Source of the DNA: Mucilaginibacter sp. OK268
GTDB taxonomy: Bacteria > Bacteroidota > Bacteroidia > Sphingobacteriales > Sphingobacteriaceae
DNA: 64,000 nt
Assembly (NCBI RefSeq): GCF_900103125.1
Contig: NZ_FNJV01000003.1
Coordinates: 186,001-250,000 of the forward strand
Direction: 5' to 3'
The position numbers and the translations under genes were made by a program. Each line of letters opens with the position of its first letter. Position 1 is the stretch's first letter. The notes beneath the pieces were generated by a model that did not search any database, was not told where the DNA came from, and worked only from the letters and a program-made list of their open reading frames with translations. Below, in pieces: positions 1 through 8,406 of the stretch.

Positions 1-383
1 GGAGCCGCTGCTTTTTTTGCTTTTGGAGCTGCTTCAGCAACTTCAACTTCGGCAACTGGTGCTTCAACTGCTTTCTTTTCTGCTTTTACTTTAGGTGCAG
101 GAGCTGCAACTTCAGCAACCGGTGCTGCTGCAACCGGAACTACAGAAACGTATGAACGGTTATCAGCTTTTTTTCTGAACACTACGTGTCCATCAGCTAA
201 TGCAAATAAAGTATGATCTTTACCAATACCTACGTTAACACCAGGATTGTGTTTGGTACCACGCTGACGTACGATGATGTTACCTGCAATTGCTGGCTGA
301 CCACCGAATATTTTGATACCTAAACGTTTGCTATGCGACTCACGGCCGTTTCTGGAACTACCGGCCCCTTTTTTGTGTGCCAT
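1..383 (-). CDS. rpmA: 50S ribosomal protein L27 with C-terminal extension (3' end outside window)
   Basis: Large-subunit ribosomal protein near the peptidyl-transferase centre. Reading from the ATG at 383, the protein begins [16 protein letters not shown] and continues with the L27 core ([36 protein letters not shown]) to about residue 82. There is no cleavable N-terminal extension of the Firmicutes type. Beyond the core the frame stays open to the window edge for at least 45 residues rich in Ala, Pro, Lys, Val and Glu, whereas L27 usually stops at about 85. The gene follows rplU by 50 bp, the usual rplU-rpmA operon. The stop codon is not in the window. Confidence 0.95.
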   Translation of the reverse strand, partial: MAHKKGAGSSRNGRESHSKRLGIKIFGGQPAIAGNIIVRQRGTKHNPGVNVGIGKDHTLFALADGHVVFRKKADNRSYVSVVPVAAAPVAEVAAPAPKVKAEKKAVEAPVAEVEVAEAAPKAKKAAA

Positions 384-433
384 TTCTAATATTTTTTATG
401 GAATTGACTAGCAACTCCAGGTTTAAACTTTAA

Positions 434-742
434 TTATAATGTAATACCAGTGATCTCGATCTTGGTAAATTGCTGACGGTGACCGTTTTTCTTTTTGTAA
501 CCTTTTCTTCTTTTCTTTTTGAAGATAATTACTTTATCACCTTTTAAATGAGACACGATCTTAGCTGATACTTTAGCACCTTTCAAATCAGAACCTAATT
601 TGAATTTACCTTCGTTTTCTGCTAACAATACACTGTCAAATTCAATACTAGCGCCCTCATCGCCTTGTAGTCTGTGTACAAAGATCTGCTGGTCTTTTGC
701 AACTTTGAATTGCTGTCCGGCTATACTTACTATTGCGTACAT
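434..742 (-). CDS. rplU: 50S ribosomal protein L21
   Basis: Binds 23S rRNA in the large subunit. The 102 residues match the usual L21 length. The N terminus (MYAIVSIAGQQFKV) and the basic C-terminal part (VIIFKKKRRKGYKKKNGHRQ) are diagnostic. It is the first gene of the rplU-rpmA operon. A TAnnTTTG promoter element lies 33-40 bp upstream of the ATG, so the mRNA leader should be about 25-30 nt. Confidence 0.97.
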   Translation of the reverse strand: MYAIVSIAGQQFKVAKDQQIFVHRLQGDEGASIEFDSVLLAENEGKFKLGSDLKGAKVSAKIVSHLKGDKVIIFKKKRRKGYKKKNGHRQQFTKIEITGITL

Positions 743-774
743 GTTTGTTAATTATTGTTTTAAAATTCGAGGTG

Positions 775-782
775 CAAATATA
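775..782 (-). promoter_or_regulatory. Bacteroidota -7 promoter element of rplU-rpmA
   Basis: On the minus strand the octamer reads TATATTTG, an exact match to the Bacteroidota -7 consensus TAnnTTTG, upstream of the rplU ATG at 742. The -33 element is not clear. The assignment is by consensus only. Confidence 0.6.
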
Positions 783-816
783 GGGATTGATTATTAAATA
801 AACAACACCATCTATT

Positions 817-1320
817 TTATTTTTTAAGTCTTTCCTCTGCGGTATATAAACTTTGCTGAATTTCTTTGATCAATGTTTTATTGGCATCAATCAATCTGAT
901 GTCGCCTACGAAGCTACTATCGTACACTACGCGCTTGCTTTTTTTCTTGTATTTAAATTCAATAATATAGCGTATCGATCTATTTTTACCCTTAGTGCTA
1001 TCTGCCAGCTCTTTTACCGGAAAATCCCAGAAACCTAGGTCGGCAGCCTTGTGGTGCAAATAAAGCAGGTCATCGCTGGTTAAACGCAGGTGCATTTTCA
1101 CTAAGGAGTCTTGTTTGTTTACATATTGATAATCGCCTGTTTTGGAATCATATTTATTGATCAGGCTATCCACAGGCCCAAATTGTATGGTCATGGAATC
1201 AAAATCAGAGAAACGATATGGCGCGTTTTTGATCATCATGCCATAATAATAAAAGCAGTATGCCAAAAATGGCACTATAATAGTAAGCGCAAAAAATATT
1301 TTCTTGGAACGATCAGACAT
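817..1320 (-). CDS. Hypothetical membrane-anchored protein
   Basis: 167 residues, not recognised. A short basic N terminus (MSDRSKK) precedes one hydrophobic segment (about residues 8-28, FFALTIIVPFLAYCFYYYG). A soluble mixed alpha/beta domain of about 135 residues follows, with a Lys/Arg-rich tail, and probably faces the periplasm. No catalytic motif is visible. It is transcribed on the same strand as rplU and the upstream symporter gene (54 bp gap) but has no obvious functional link to either. Confidence 0.75.
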   Translation of the reverse strand: MSDRSKKIFFALTIIVPFLAYCFYYYGMMIKNAPYRFSDFDSMTIQFGPVDSLINKYDSKTGDYQYVNKQDSLVKMHLRLTSDDLLYLHHKAADLGFWDFPVKELADSTKGKNRSIRYIIEFKYKKKSKRVVYDSSFVGDIRLIDANKTLIKEIQQSLYTAEERLKK

Positions 1321-1374
1321 GGAATTAATTATTGAATTATTTTGCTAATAAGCTGCAATTTTAAAGATAATTCC

Positions 1375-2748
1375 CTAATTATCCAGTTCCCCTTCCCATT
1401 TACTTACTACCGCGGCAGCCATAGCATTACCTAATACGTTGGTTGCTGACCGGCCCATGTCTAACAATGGGTCAATACCGATCAATAAAAACAAGCCGGC
1501 TTCGGGGATATTGAACATAGATAACGTTGCTGCAATAACCACCAGCGATGCCCTTGGCACCCCGGCCACACCCTTACTGGTCAACATTAATACCAGCAGC
1601 ATAGACAACTGATGACCAAATGATAAATGAATATCATAGGATTGTGCCAGAAACAAGGAGGCAAAAGTCATGTACATCATGGAGCCATCCAGATTAAATG
1701 AGTAACCCAGCGGCAGCACAAAACTTACAATTTTGTTGCTGCAGCCAAAATTCTCCAGCTCCAGCAATACTTTAGGATAAGCAGCCTCACTGGTTGATGT
1801 ACTGAAAGCTATGAGCATAGCATCCTTTATACGGCCTATTAGTTTAAACACCGGCTTTTTCAACACTATAAAGCCAACCAGTATAATAATGAGCCAAAGC
1901 ATCACCAATGAAAAATAAAACTCACTTATAAAAATGCCGTAGGTTGATAATACCCCGAGGCCTTGTTTAGCTATTACGGCTGTGATAGCCCCGAAAACAG
2001 CCAATGGGGCTACTTTCATCACATAACCTGTAATTTTTAATATCACATGAGCTATGGCATCCATGGCTTTGATCACAATCTTTCCCTGCTCGCCGATGGC
2101 AGCTGTCGCTACACCAAAAAACATGGCGAATACAACGATCTGTAAGATCTCATTATTGGCCATGGCCTCAAAAATACTTCTGGGAAAAACGTGGCCTACA
2201 AAGTCAATAAACGACAAGGCCGTTTTCTTGATACCTGTGCTTAAATGACTATCGGGCAATGGCAGGTGCATGGCTTTGCCAGGTTGAAACAGGTTAACCA
2301 ATAACATCCCTAATAATAAAGACACTAATGTAGCGCTCACAAACCATAACATGGTTTTGCCTCCAATGCGTCCCACCGCTTTGATATCGCCTACTTTGGC
2401 TACACCGACTACCAGTGTGGTAAAAACTAGCGGAGCCACGATCATCTTAATCAGTCTTAAAAATATTTCACTTAAAATGGAAAAACCTTCCAGTTTATCC
2501 TCGCGAATAGAATTGTTATCTTTACTGATCTTTAATTGTTGTACTTTTTGTGCCTGTAGCGCGATGTGCTCGGCAGCAGTAGTATCGTTTAATAAAACCA
2601 ATTTGGTGTTAATGGTTTTAATATTAGCATCGGCCGTATTAATTTTTACGTTGATGGCATTAATTACGCTTACATTATAAATGTAGCCGGTTATTACACC
2701 TAATACAAGGGCGATAAAGATGTAGAGTGTCAGGTTATTTTTTGGCAT
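1375..2748 (-). CDS. Dicarboxylate/amino acid:cation symporter (DAACS family, GltP/DctA-like)
   Basis: Inner-membrane Na+- or H+-coupled transporter for glutamate/aspartate or C4-dicarboxylates. Family signatures are present: the serine/threonine-rich re-entrant loop (AFSTSTSEAAYPKV), the NMDGT-equivalent (FNLDGSMMYMTFASLFLAQ) and the TM8 substrate-binding stretch (DPLLDMGRSATNVLGN). At 457 residues it is about 30 longer than typical. The excess is a polar, helix-prone insert at about residues 28-84, between the first hydrophobic segment and the conserved core. The exact substrate cannot be told from sequence. Confidence 0.9.
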   Translation of the reverse strand: MPKNNLTLYIFIALVLGVITGYIYNVSVINAINVKINTADANIKTINTKLVLLNDTTAAEHIALQAQKVQQLKISKDNNSIREDKLEGFSILSEIFLRLIKMIVAPLVFTTLVVGVAKVGDIKAVGRIGGKTMLWFVSATLVSLLLGMLLVNLFQPGKAMHLPLPDSHLSTGIKKTALSFIDFVGHVFPRSIFEAMANNEILQIVVFAMFFGVATAAIGEQGKIVIKAMDAIAHVILKITGYVMKVAPLAVFGAITAVIAKQGLGVLSTYGIFISEFYFSLVMLWLIIILVGFIVLKKPVFKLIGRIKDAMLIAFSTSTSEAAYPKVLLELENFGCSNKIVSFVLPLGYSFNLDGSMMYMTFASLFLAQSYDIHLSFGHQLSMLLVLMLTSKGVAGVPRASLVVIAATLSMFNIPEAGLFLLIGIDPLLDMGRSATNVLGNAMAAAVVSKWEGELDN

Positions 2749-2795
2749 AAAACTTATTGCAGGGCGCTAAACTACAAAAATTAATAATTTTAATA

Positions 2796-2858
2796 GTATC
2801 AGGTATCAAGATACAACACTTATATAAATCTTGATACTTGATACTAAAACTTGATACC
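2796..2858. repeat. Imperfect inverted repeat (TATCAAGATAC words)
   Basis: The gap before the gene at 2867 is filled by forward and reversed copies of words such as GGTATCAAGATAC and CTTGATACTTGATAC, able to fold into an A/T-rich hairpin. It is similar in style to the intergenic repeats at 11252-11370 and 43607-43842. Confidence 0.6.
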
Positions 2859-2866
2859 AAATTACT

Positions 2867-3394
2867 ATGAGTATTACCACTTACGGTTTACAGCATATAA
2901 AAAAAGAAACGCAGCACCTGTCGCAGGATCAGTTAACAGAATTATTGCTCCGCCTGGCACGTTATAAAAAGGAGAATAAGGAGTTACTGGCCTATTTACT
3001 ATTTGAAGCCCATGACGAAGCTGCTTTTATTGAAAAAGTAAAGGGCGAAGCGGGTTTTATGTTCAGCCAGTTATCGGCCCTGAGCTACCATGCAGCAAAA
3101 GGCATGCGTAAAATTTTAAGGTTATTGAGCAAGTACACTAAATTTGCAGGCTCCAAAGAAGTGGAGATTGAATTACTATTGAATTTTTGTGTTAACTACC
3201 TGGAATATGCCGACAGGCGCACCACATATAAACCTATCAGGCTAATATTAACGCGGCAGGTAGAAAAGATAAGAGGCCTGATAGGAAAACTGCATGAGGA
3301 CCTGCAATTTGACTACCTGGAGAGTTATAATACCTTACTTGATGATGCCGAAAAAAAACTGGTTTGGTTTAAAAAGAATGATTATCAGTTGTAA
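2867..3394 (+). CDS. Hypothetical all-helical protein
   Basis: 175 residues, no signal peptide or membrane segment. The sequence is strongly helical and charged (e.g. LLLRLARYKKENKELLAYLLFEAHDE), suggesting a cytosolic helical bundle. I do not recognise a domain. It is 44 bp upstream of the ECF sigma factor gene on the same strand, so co-transcription with the sigma/membrane-partner pair is possible but unproven. Confidence 0.75.
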   Translation: MSITTYGLQHIKKETQHLSQDQLTELLLRLARYKKENKELLAYLLFEAHDEAAFIEKVKGEAGFMFSQLSALSYHAAKGMRKILRLLSKYTKFAGSKEVEIELLLNFCVNYLEYADRRTTYKPIRLILTRQVEKIRGLIGKLHEDLQFDYLESYNTLLDDAEKKLVWFKKNDYQL

Positions 3395-3438
3395 CATATA
3401 GCCTTTACATTAATCTAACAATAAAAATCTATTAACGC

Positions 3439-3936
3439 GTGGCCAACAAAGAAGCAGCATTCAAGCAAATATATGAAGCTAATTCTAAAAAGATATTCCA
3501 TTTATGCTATGGTTACACCGGCGATGATGATGCCGCGAACGACCTGCTACAGGAAACTTTTTTAAAAGTTTGGCAAAATTTAGAGAAGTTTCGCAACCAG
3601 GCCATGATTTCAACCTGGATATACCGCATTGCAGTAAATACTTGTTTAACCTACTTACGATCAGAAAAAAGACAGGCTAAAGATGAGTTAACCCCTCTGA
3701 TAGCCGAAACCAAAAGAGAAGACCTATCGGATAAAAACGAACAGGTGGCTTTGCTGTACAAGTGTATCTCCAAGTTGGAGGAGTCAGAAAGAATTATAAT
3801 AACCATGGTGCTTGACGAAGTGCCATACCCCGAAATAGCAGATATTTCGGGTATATCAGAAGGAAACCTGAGGGTGAAGATTTATCGTATAAAACAAAAA
3901 TTAACAGAATTATTTAACCAGTATGAAAGACTTTGA
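3439..3936 (+). CDS. RNA polymerase sigma factor, ECF family
   Basis: Alternative sigma-70 family factor of 165 residues. Region 2 spans about residues 8-75 (IYEANSKKIFHLCYGYTGDDDAANDLLQ, then TFLKVWQNLEKF and STWIYRIAVNTCLTYLR). Region 4, the helix-turn-helix for -35 recognition, is at about 110-160 (EVPYPEIADISGISEGNLRVKIYRIKQ). No region 3 is seen, as expected for ECF factors. The start is GTG at 3439. The downstream gene overlaps by 14 bp, the arrangement of a sigma factor with its membrane regulator. Confidence 0.92.
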   Translation: MANKEAAFKQIYEANSKKIFHLCYGYTGDDDAANDLLQETFLKVWQNLEKFRNQAMISTWIYRIAVNTCLTYLRSEKRQAKDELTPLIAETKREDLSDKNEQVALLYKCISKLEESERIIITMVLDEVPYPEIADISGISEGNLRVKIYRIKQKLTELFNQYERL

Positions 3937-4513
3937 TCATTTGATGTCGGTTTGGCAGGGACAGCCAAAACCAGATCAACTTTCAGTGGATGATGTGCTG
4001 AAACAGGTAAAGAAGGGAATCCGAAGCATAACTACCAAGTTATACTGGACAATTGTGGCCATGGTAGCAATAGCAGCATTTGCATTTATTGTTACTTTTT
4101 TCCTGGCCTTTAAATCGTGGATAACCACCGTTGGTATTTTAATAGTGCTGGTCACTATGCTCATGTACCTATCGCTGGTGGTAAGACACTACCATATTTT
4201 GAGTAAGCGCGATGCAACTCAAAACCCCTCCGAGTACCTTGATAGCCTGAAGGCCTACCAAAAAACAAGAACAAAAATTATCGGCTGGTTCTACTACATT
4301 TACATACTGCTTATCAGCGCCGGCCTGGCACTCTACTTCGCCGAAGTATTATCAACCTCCTCCCTCCTTTTTAAACTCATCACTTACGGTTCAATAATTA
4401 TCTGGTTTTTATTCACTACCTTTTATTTAAAACCGCGCATGTTTAAAAACGAGGAAGAGAAACTTAACCTGATGATCGATCGCCTGGTGCGCCTGAAAGA
4501 ACAATTTGATTAA
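3923..4513 (+). CDS. Four-TM membrane protein, putative regulator of the adjacent ECF sigma factor
   Basis: 196 residues. A cytoplasmic N terminus of about 35 residues (MKDFDHLMSVWQGQPKPDQL) is followed by two hydrophobic pairs (about 38-60 and 64-86, then 118-140 and 144-166) and a charged C-terminal tail. There is no recognisable zinc anti-sigma motif. The 14-bp overlap with the sigma factor gene suggests translational coupling and a partner or anti-sigma role. That is inference from context; the family itself is not recognised. Confidence 0.7.
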   Translation: MKDFDHLMSVWQGQPKPDQLSVDDVLKQVKKGIRSITTKLYWTIVAMVAIAAFAFIVTFFLAFKSWITTVGILIVLVTMLMYLSLVVRHYHILSKRDATQNPSEYLDSLKAYQKTRTKIIGWFYYIYILLISAGLALYFAEVLSTSSLLFKLITYGSIIIWFLFTTFYLKPRMFKNEEEKLNLMIDRLVRLKEQFD

Positions 4514-4528
4514 GCCTTTATTAATTTG

Positions 4529-5053
4529 ATGTCAGACCAAAATATCATTATACAAAAAGCAACTATAGCTGATGCTGATACCCTGTTAACCTTTGGCAGG
4601 GAAACTTTTTTTGACTTCTTTGCCCATTTGAATACGCCAGAGGATATGGAGTCGTATGCCTCAAATGCTTTTACTCCTCAACGGATACGGGCCGAATTGA
4701 ACAACCCAGATTCGCACTTTTATTTTGCCATACTTAACGGCCACATCACGGGGTATATCAAAATAAACCTTGATGCGGCGCAAACCGATCTACAGGACGG
4801 TAATGCCCTTGAAGTAGAGCGCATTTATGTTTCGGCCGAATACCACGGTAAAAAGATCGGTCACGAATTATTAGATTTCGCTTTTCAAATGGCAAAGGAC
4901 AAAGGCCTGCAATATGTTTGGCTGGGCGTTTGGGAGCATAATCAAAAAGCTTTAAGCTTTTATGAAAAACATGGCTTTAAAGTATTTGGCAGTCACCCCT
5001 TTATGTTAGGTAGCGATAAGCAAACCGACCTGCTAATGAAGAAAGAGCTATAG
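4529..5053 (+). CDS. GNAT family N-acetyltransferase
   Basis: Acetyl-CoA-dependent N-acetyltransferase of 174 residues, substrate unknown. The acetyl-CoA pyrophosphate-binding motif A is at about residues 100-130 (VERIYVSAEYHGKKIGHELLDFA), followed by the motif B strand and loop (VWLGVWEHNQKALSFYEKHGF). The open frame extends to a TTG at 4526, but the ATG at 4529 is the likelier start. It lies 15 bp after the membrane-protein gene and may belong to the sigma-factor operon. Confidence 0.88.
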   Translation: MSDQNIIIQKATIADADTLLTFGRETFFDFFAHLNTPEDMESYASNAFTPQRIRAELNNPDSHFYFAILNGHITGYIKINLDAAQTDLQDGNALEVERIYVSAEYHGKKIGHELLDFAFQMAKDKGLQYVWLGVWEHNQKALSFYEKHGFKVFGSHPFMLGSDKQTDLLMKKEL

Positions 5054-5063
5054 TTATAACCCT

Positions 5064-5762
5064 CTATCTTTGATTAACTAACGAAAACATCACCTGCTCT
5101 CTTAATTGTCTGCTTATAGGTACCTGGTGGTGATTGATGTGAAGCATATTACCCTCGATGGCTGTGATTTTTTGAGTAGCCACGATAAAGGATTTGTGGG
5201 TTTGTAAAAAGCCCTGTTGAGGTAGTTTCTCCATCAATGCTTTTAACGTACTATGGGTAATGATCCTTCTGCCCGGAAAATGTATTTCTACATAGTTCTC
5301 CATTCCTTTAATGTATAACACATCGCTAAACACCACTTTTTCCAGCTTCCCTTCACATTTTACAAACAGGTAATCAGCTGTTTTGATATTACTGCTACGC
5401 AATTCAAAATAATCCTTAGCCTTAAAAGCGGCTTTCATAAATCGCTCAAATGGTATTGGCTTGAGCAAATAGTCCAGTACGTCAAGATCAAATCCATCGG
5501 TAGCGTATTCTTTAAAAGCTGTTGTGAAGATCACCTTAGGTGGATCGGGTAACGATTTGATAAAATCAACCCCGGTTAGGTGCGGCATCTGTATATCCAA
5601 AAATAAAAGATCCACCGGTTGCTGGGCCAATATTGCCCCCAGCTCCATGGCATCCTCACATTGGGCTTTCAGGTCAAAAAAGCCTGCTTTTTTCACATAA
5701 CCCTCCAGTCCTTTCCGGGCAAAGGGCTCATCATCGGTAATAATACAACTGATCTGGCTCAT
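5064..5762 (-). CDS. LytTR-family response regulator
   Basis: Two-component DNA-binding response regulator of 232 residues. The N-terminal receiver domain (1-125) has the acidic pocket D10/D11, phospho-acceptor D56 in LLFLDIQMP, T80 region (VIFTTAF) and K102 (LLKPI). The C-terminal LytTR domain (about 132-230) contains the typical ENYVEIHF and LPQQGFLQTHKSFIV stretches. It lies 3 bp after the kinase gene, so the two are coupled. A 21-bp-period direct repeat fitting LytTR binding rules lies upstream of the operon at 8097-8131. Confidence 0.95.
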   Translation of the reverse strand: MSQISCIITDDEPFARKGLEGYVKKAGFFDLKAQCEDAMELGAILAQQPVDLLFLDIQMPHLTGVDFIKSLPDPPKVIFTTAFKEYATDGFDLDVLDYLLKPIPFERFMKAAFKAKDYFELRSSNIKTADYLFVKCEGKLEKVVFSDVLYIKGMENYVEIHFPGRRIITHSTLKALMEKLPQQGFLQTHKSFIVATQKITAIEGNMLHINHHQVPISRQLREQVMFSLVNQR

Positions 5763-5765
5763 GTT

Positions 5766-6806
5766 CTAAAATTCTAACTCTAATTGTGCAATATAACTAT
5801 CGGCTTCGCCACCAGCTATCAGGCGATGTTTGTTTGGGTAAAGTAACTCCAAACGCCTTTTTAAGTTTTCGTGCCCGATGCCGCTAAAGTTGCCTGCTAC
5901 CTTCATGGTCGCAGGTACATCATTATATACTTTAAATAACAGACCTTTTTCATTGATATAAGCTGAAATATCAATTTTATAACCGCCACCAATATATTTA
6001 AAAGCATTCTCCACCAAGGGGAGCAAAAGTAAAGGATACACCAGCTGGTCGGCAAGCCCTTCATCAAAAAACACCGTCAAACGCATTTTCTGGCTGGCCC
6101 TTATCTTTTGTAGCTGAATATAGTCTTGCAGATATTCCAGTTCCTGTTTAATAGCTACTTGTTGCTGCTGATCATAAAGCTGATACCTCAGCAAACTCGA
6201 AAACAGTTCTGTGCTTTTTTTAGCACCAGCCACGTCTTCATCCATCTGAAAATAAATGGTATTAAGCGCGTTGAACAAAAAATGCGGATGATATTGTGCT
6301 TTCAGAAACTTCAGCTCAGTTTCCAGGTGATCATTGGTTAATTTTTCCAATTGCATTTTATTATTTACATAGGCCTTTAACCAGGTTCTGCTGCGTGCAA
6401 TACCGTAATAAACAATAGCGTACAAAGTGGGTATCATATTAATATCGGCTACATCTGCCCAGGGAATTAGCTCTATGCCCTGCTTTATGTGCAGGATTAT
6501 AACCATTGGAACAAATACAACGTTTACCAATACCAGGTCTGCACATACTAATATGATGAGTTCCCGTACTACGCCCCGATAGGATAACTGCATTGGCCAG
6601 CGCCTGTCATAGTATCTGAAAAGCCATTCAAAAAGATTGATAGCCGAATAGCCTACCAATATCGAACAGACCATTTCAATGCCATTGATATAAAAATCCC
6701 TTTCCCAAAAACGCTGGCCAATATCGGTATCATGCAATAGCCTGACCGTAAAATATACCAGTAAACCATATAACGCAGGAAAAATATATTTCCGGAAAAA
6801 TTTCAT
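5766..6806 (-). CDS. LytS/YehU-type sensor histidine kinase
   Basis: Membrane kinase of 346 residues. About four hydrophobic segments (roughly 8-24, 42-62, 83-106, 123-136) are followed by a coiled linker and a His_kinase domain. The phospho-acceptor motif is QYHPHFLFNALNTIYF (H175 expected). The ATP-binding N box is PLVENAFKY and the glycine box is GIGHENLKRRLELLYP. There is no extracellular sensor domain of note, as in other kinases of this class. It is cognate to the LytTR regulator (3-bp gap) and follows the acyltransferase gene by 18 bp. Confidence 0.94.
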   Translation of the reverse strand: MKFFRKYIFPALYGLLVYFTVRLLHDTDIGQRFWERDFYINGIEMVCSILVGYSAINLFEWLFRYYDRRWPMQLSYRGVVRELIILVCADLVLVNVVFVPMVIILHIKQGIELIPWADVADINMIPTLYAIVYYGIARSRTWLKAYVNNKMQLEKLTNDHLETELKFLKAQYHPHFLFNALNTIYFQMDEDVAGAKKSTELFSSLLRYQLYDQQQQVAIKQELEYLQDYIQLQKIRASQKMRLTVFFDEGLADQLVYPLLLLPLVENAFKYIGGGYKIDISAYINEKGLLFKVYNDVPATMKVAGNFSGIGHENLKRRLELLYPNKHRLIAGGEADSYIAQLELEF

Positions 6807-6824
6807 AAGGTTAAGTTATAAATT

Positions 6825-8042
6825 TCAGGTAGAAAGTGTTACAACGGCCCGTATTTCTTCTGTTGGTGCCTCTATCACCGGTTTGGGTTTGTCCTTAGGT
6901 TTCATGCCGAACAAGAACCGGGTTAAAGCATAAGGGCGTATCAGTAAATGATAGGTTAACACGGTTACAAAAAAGGTGATCCCAACGGTATAAATATATT
7001 TGGACAGGATACTTTCATTAGGCGTTTGTACTATATAATACACCACCAGCACGATCACCGTTTGGTGTAATATATAAAATGGGTACACCGCTTGGTTCAG
7101 ATAGTTTAACACCTTATGGCTACGGTTAAAGTAATGTTTACCATAGCCCACCAACGCCAATACCCATCCCCATGCTATGACAGGCCTCAACGCTGTAAAA
7201 GCATATGAAAATAGTATATGATGGAAGGGCCAATTTTCATGCTGCGGCTCTATTTTATTCCACCTCATAACTTCCCACATCATCAGGCTTAAAAAACCTA
7301 TAGTTAAGGCAAATCGGCGGTTACGTTCCAGGCTATCCATCAGTTTAGGCTGCGTAATACATATAAAACCCACTAAAACAAAAAACAGCCAGTAAACAAA
7401 GTAGCAACCATCGTGGATAAGATCATTTGTTTCGGGTAGCTGCCAGCTGGTAAAAGTAAACCAGATGATACCGGGCAGCATTAACAGGTACACCCATTTA
7501 CCCTGAGCTAACGCAGCCAGTTTCTGCTTAAATCCATCACTTTTGGGCGAGATCAACCAGGCAAACATGGGTGCAAATATCAGATCGTAAATAAACAGGT
7601 AGGCAATAAACCACAAGTGGTGCCAACTGAAACTACCGCCCTTTGGATATGGTACAAAATTAAATACACTCGGATACCAATCCCAAAAACCGCCTTTATA
7701 ACCATGTACCAACCGCTCCATAAAGATCTGCGGCGGAACGATAATGAACATGCCTACCAAAAGCGGAATAAACAAACGGCGAAAACGCAGGCCAATAAAG
7801 CTTAGAGTCGACCGGCGCTGCATCATATAATAACTCACCGTGCCTGATATAAAAAAGAGCAGCGGCATCCGGAAAAGGTGTAAAAAATGATTTGATTCCA
7901 TCAGAAGGTTGCTGGTTTGGGCGTTTTTGATATGCCAGTCATCTTCGGCAACAAAGGGCATAGCCGAATGAAAAAACAATACACCTACAATTGACAGTAT
8001 TCTTAACCAGTCCAGATAGCTTTGACGTTGTGTGGTTTCCAT
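6825..8042 (-). CDS. Acyltransferase family 3 membrane protein (OatA/NolL-like)
   Basis: Integral-membrane O-acyltransferase that modifies surface polysaccharide or other glycans with acyl groups. The start is ATG at 8042 (METTQRQSYLDWLRILSIVGVLFFHS); the open frame extends to a TTG at 8063 with no support. 405 residues and about ten membrane segments. The conserved N-terminal R-x10-H motif (LRILSIVGVLFFH) and an RMPLLFFISG segment are typical of Acyl_transf_3. First gene of an operon with the LytS-type kinase and LytTR regulator, which suggests that it is controlled by them. Confidence 0.9.
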   Translation of the reverse strand: METTQRQSYLDWLRILSIVGVLFFHSAMPFVAEDDWHIKNAQTSNLLMESNHFLHLFRMPLLFFISGTVSYYMMQRRSTLSFIGLRFRRLFIPLLVGMFIIVPPQIFMERLVHGYKGGFWDWYPSVFNFVPYPKGGSFSWHHLWFIAYLFIYDLIFAPMFAWLISPKSDGFKQKLAALAQGKWVYLLMLPGIIWFTFTSWQLPETNDLIHDGCYFVYWLFFVLVGFICITQPKLMDSLERNRRFALTIGFLSLMMWEVMRWNKIEPQHENWPFHHILFSYAFTALRPVIAWGWVLALVGYGKHYFNRSHKVLNYLNQAVYPFYILHQTVIVLVVYYIVQTPNESILSKYIYTVGITFFVTVLTYHLLIRPYALTRFLFGMKPKDKPKPVIEAPTEEIRAVVTLST

Positions 8043-8406
8043 GATGTTTTCTTTTTTATTCAAAAGAAGTCACCTCGCACAATCTAATAAAATCAGTTTG
8101 ACCAATGGTATTTACCCTTTGACCAATGGTAAAAAAGACGAGAACACCTCACTTCTTTGACGTTGATACCACACGCATTTCGGGTAAAACTACTTGCCAT
8201 ATCGCGTATAAATACTAACCTGATTCTTGTAACGTGCACCTAATTTTACATCAGCCTAAGTGTATTAACATTTTATGAATAATAACACAACCGCGAGCGA
8301 ATGCCGGCCCTAACAGCATCCCTGTCGCTTCAGTACCAATTAGTAATAAGCAGTGGAGTAAGCCGAAAATCCGAACCAAGAGTAAGCTCAATTAAAACCA
8401 ATAGCT
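8043..8406. other. Divergent intergenic region between the acyltransferase operon and the 759-aa gene
   Basis: The left part (8097-8131) holds the 14-bp direct repeat described separately. Flanking it are imperfectly mirrored words AAAGAAGT near 8063 and ACTTCTTT near 8152. The rest, to 8406, has no ORF, clear terminator or TAnnTTTG box that I can identify. The promoter of the 759-aa gene is therefore not assigned. Confidence 0.5.
8097..8131 (-). promoter_or_regulatory. Candidate LytTR-binding direct repeat upstream of the acyltransferase operon
   Basis: Two identical 14-mers (TACCATTGGTCAAA on the minus strand) at 8131-8118 and 8110-8097, with a centre-to-centre distance of 21 bp. LytTR regulators are known to bind two direct 9-bp repeats, roughly [TA][AC][CA]GTTN[AG][TG], about two helical turns apart. 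ACCATTGGT matches this at eight of nine positions. The sites lie 55-89 bp upstream of the first gene of the operon that encodes the regulator, fitting autoregulation. Confidence 0.6.
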
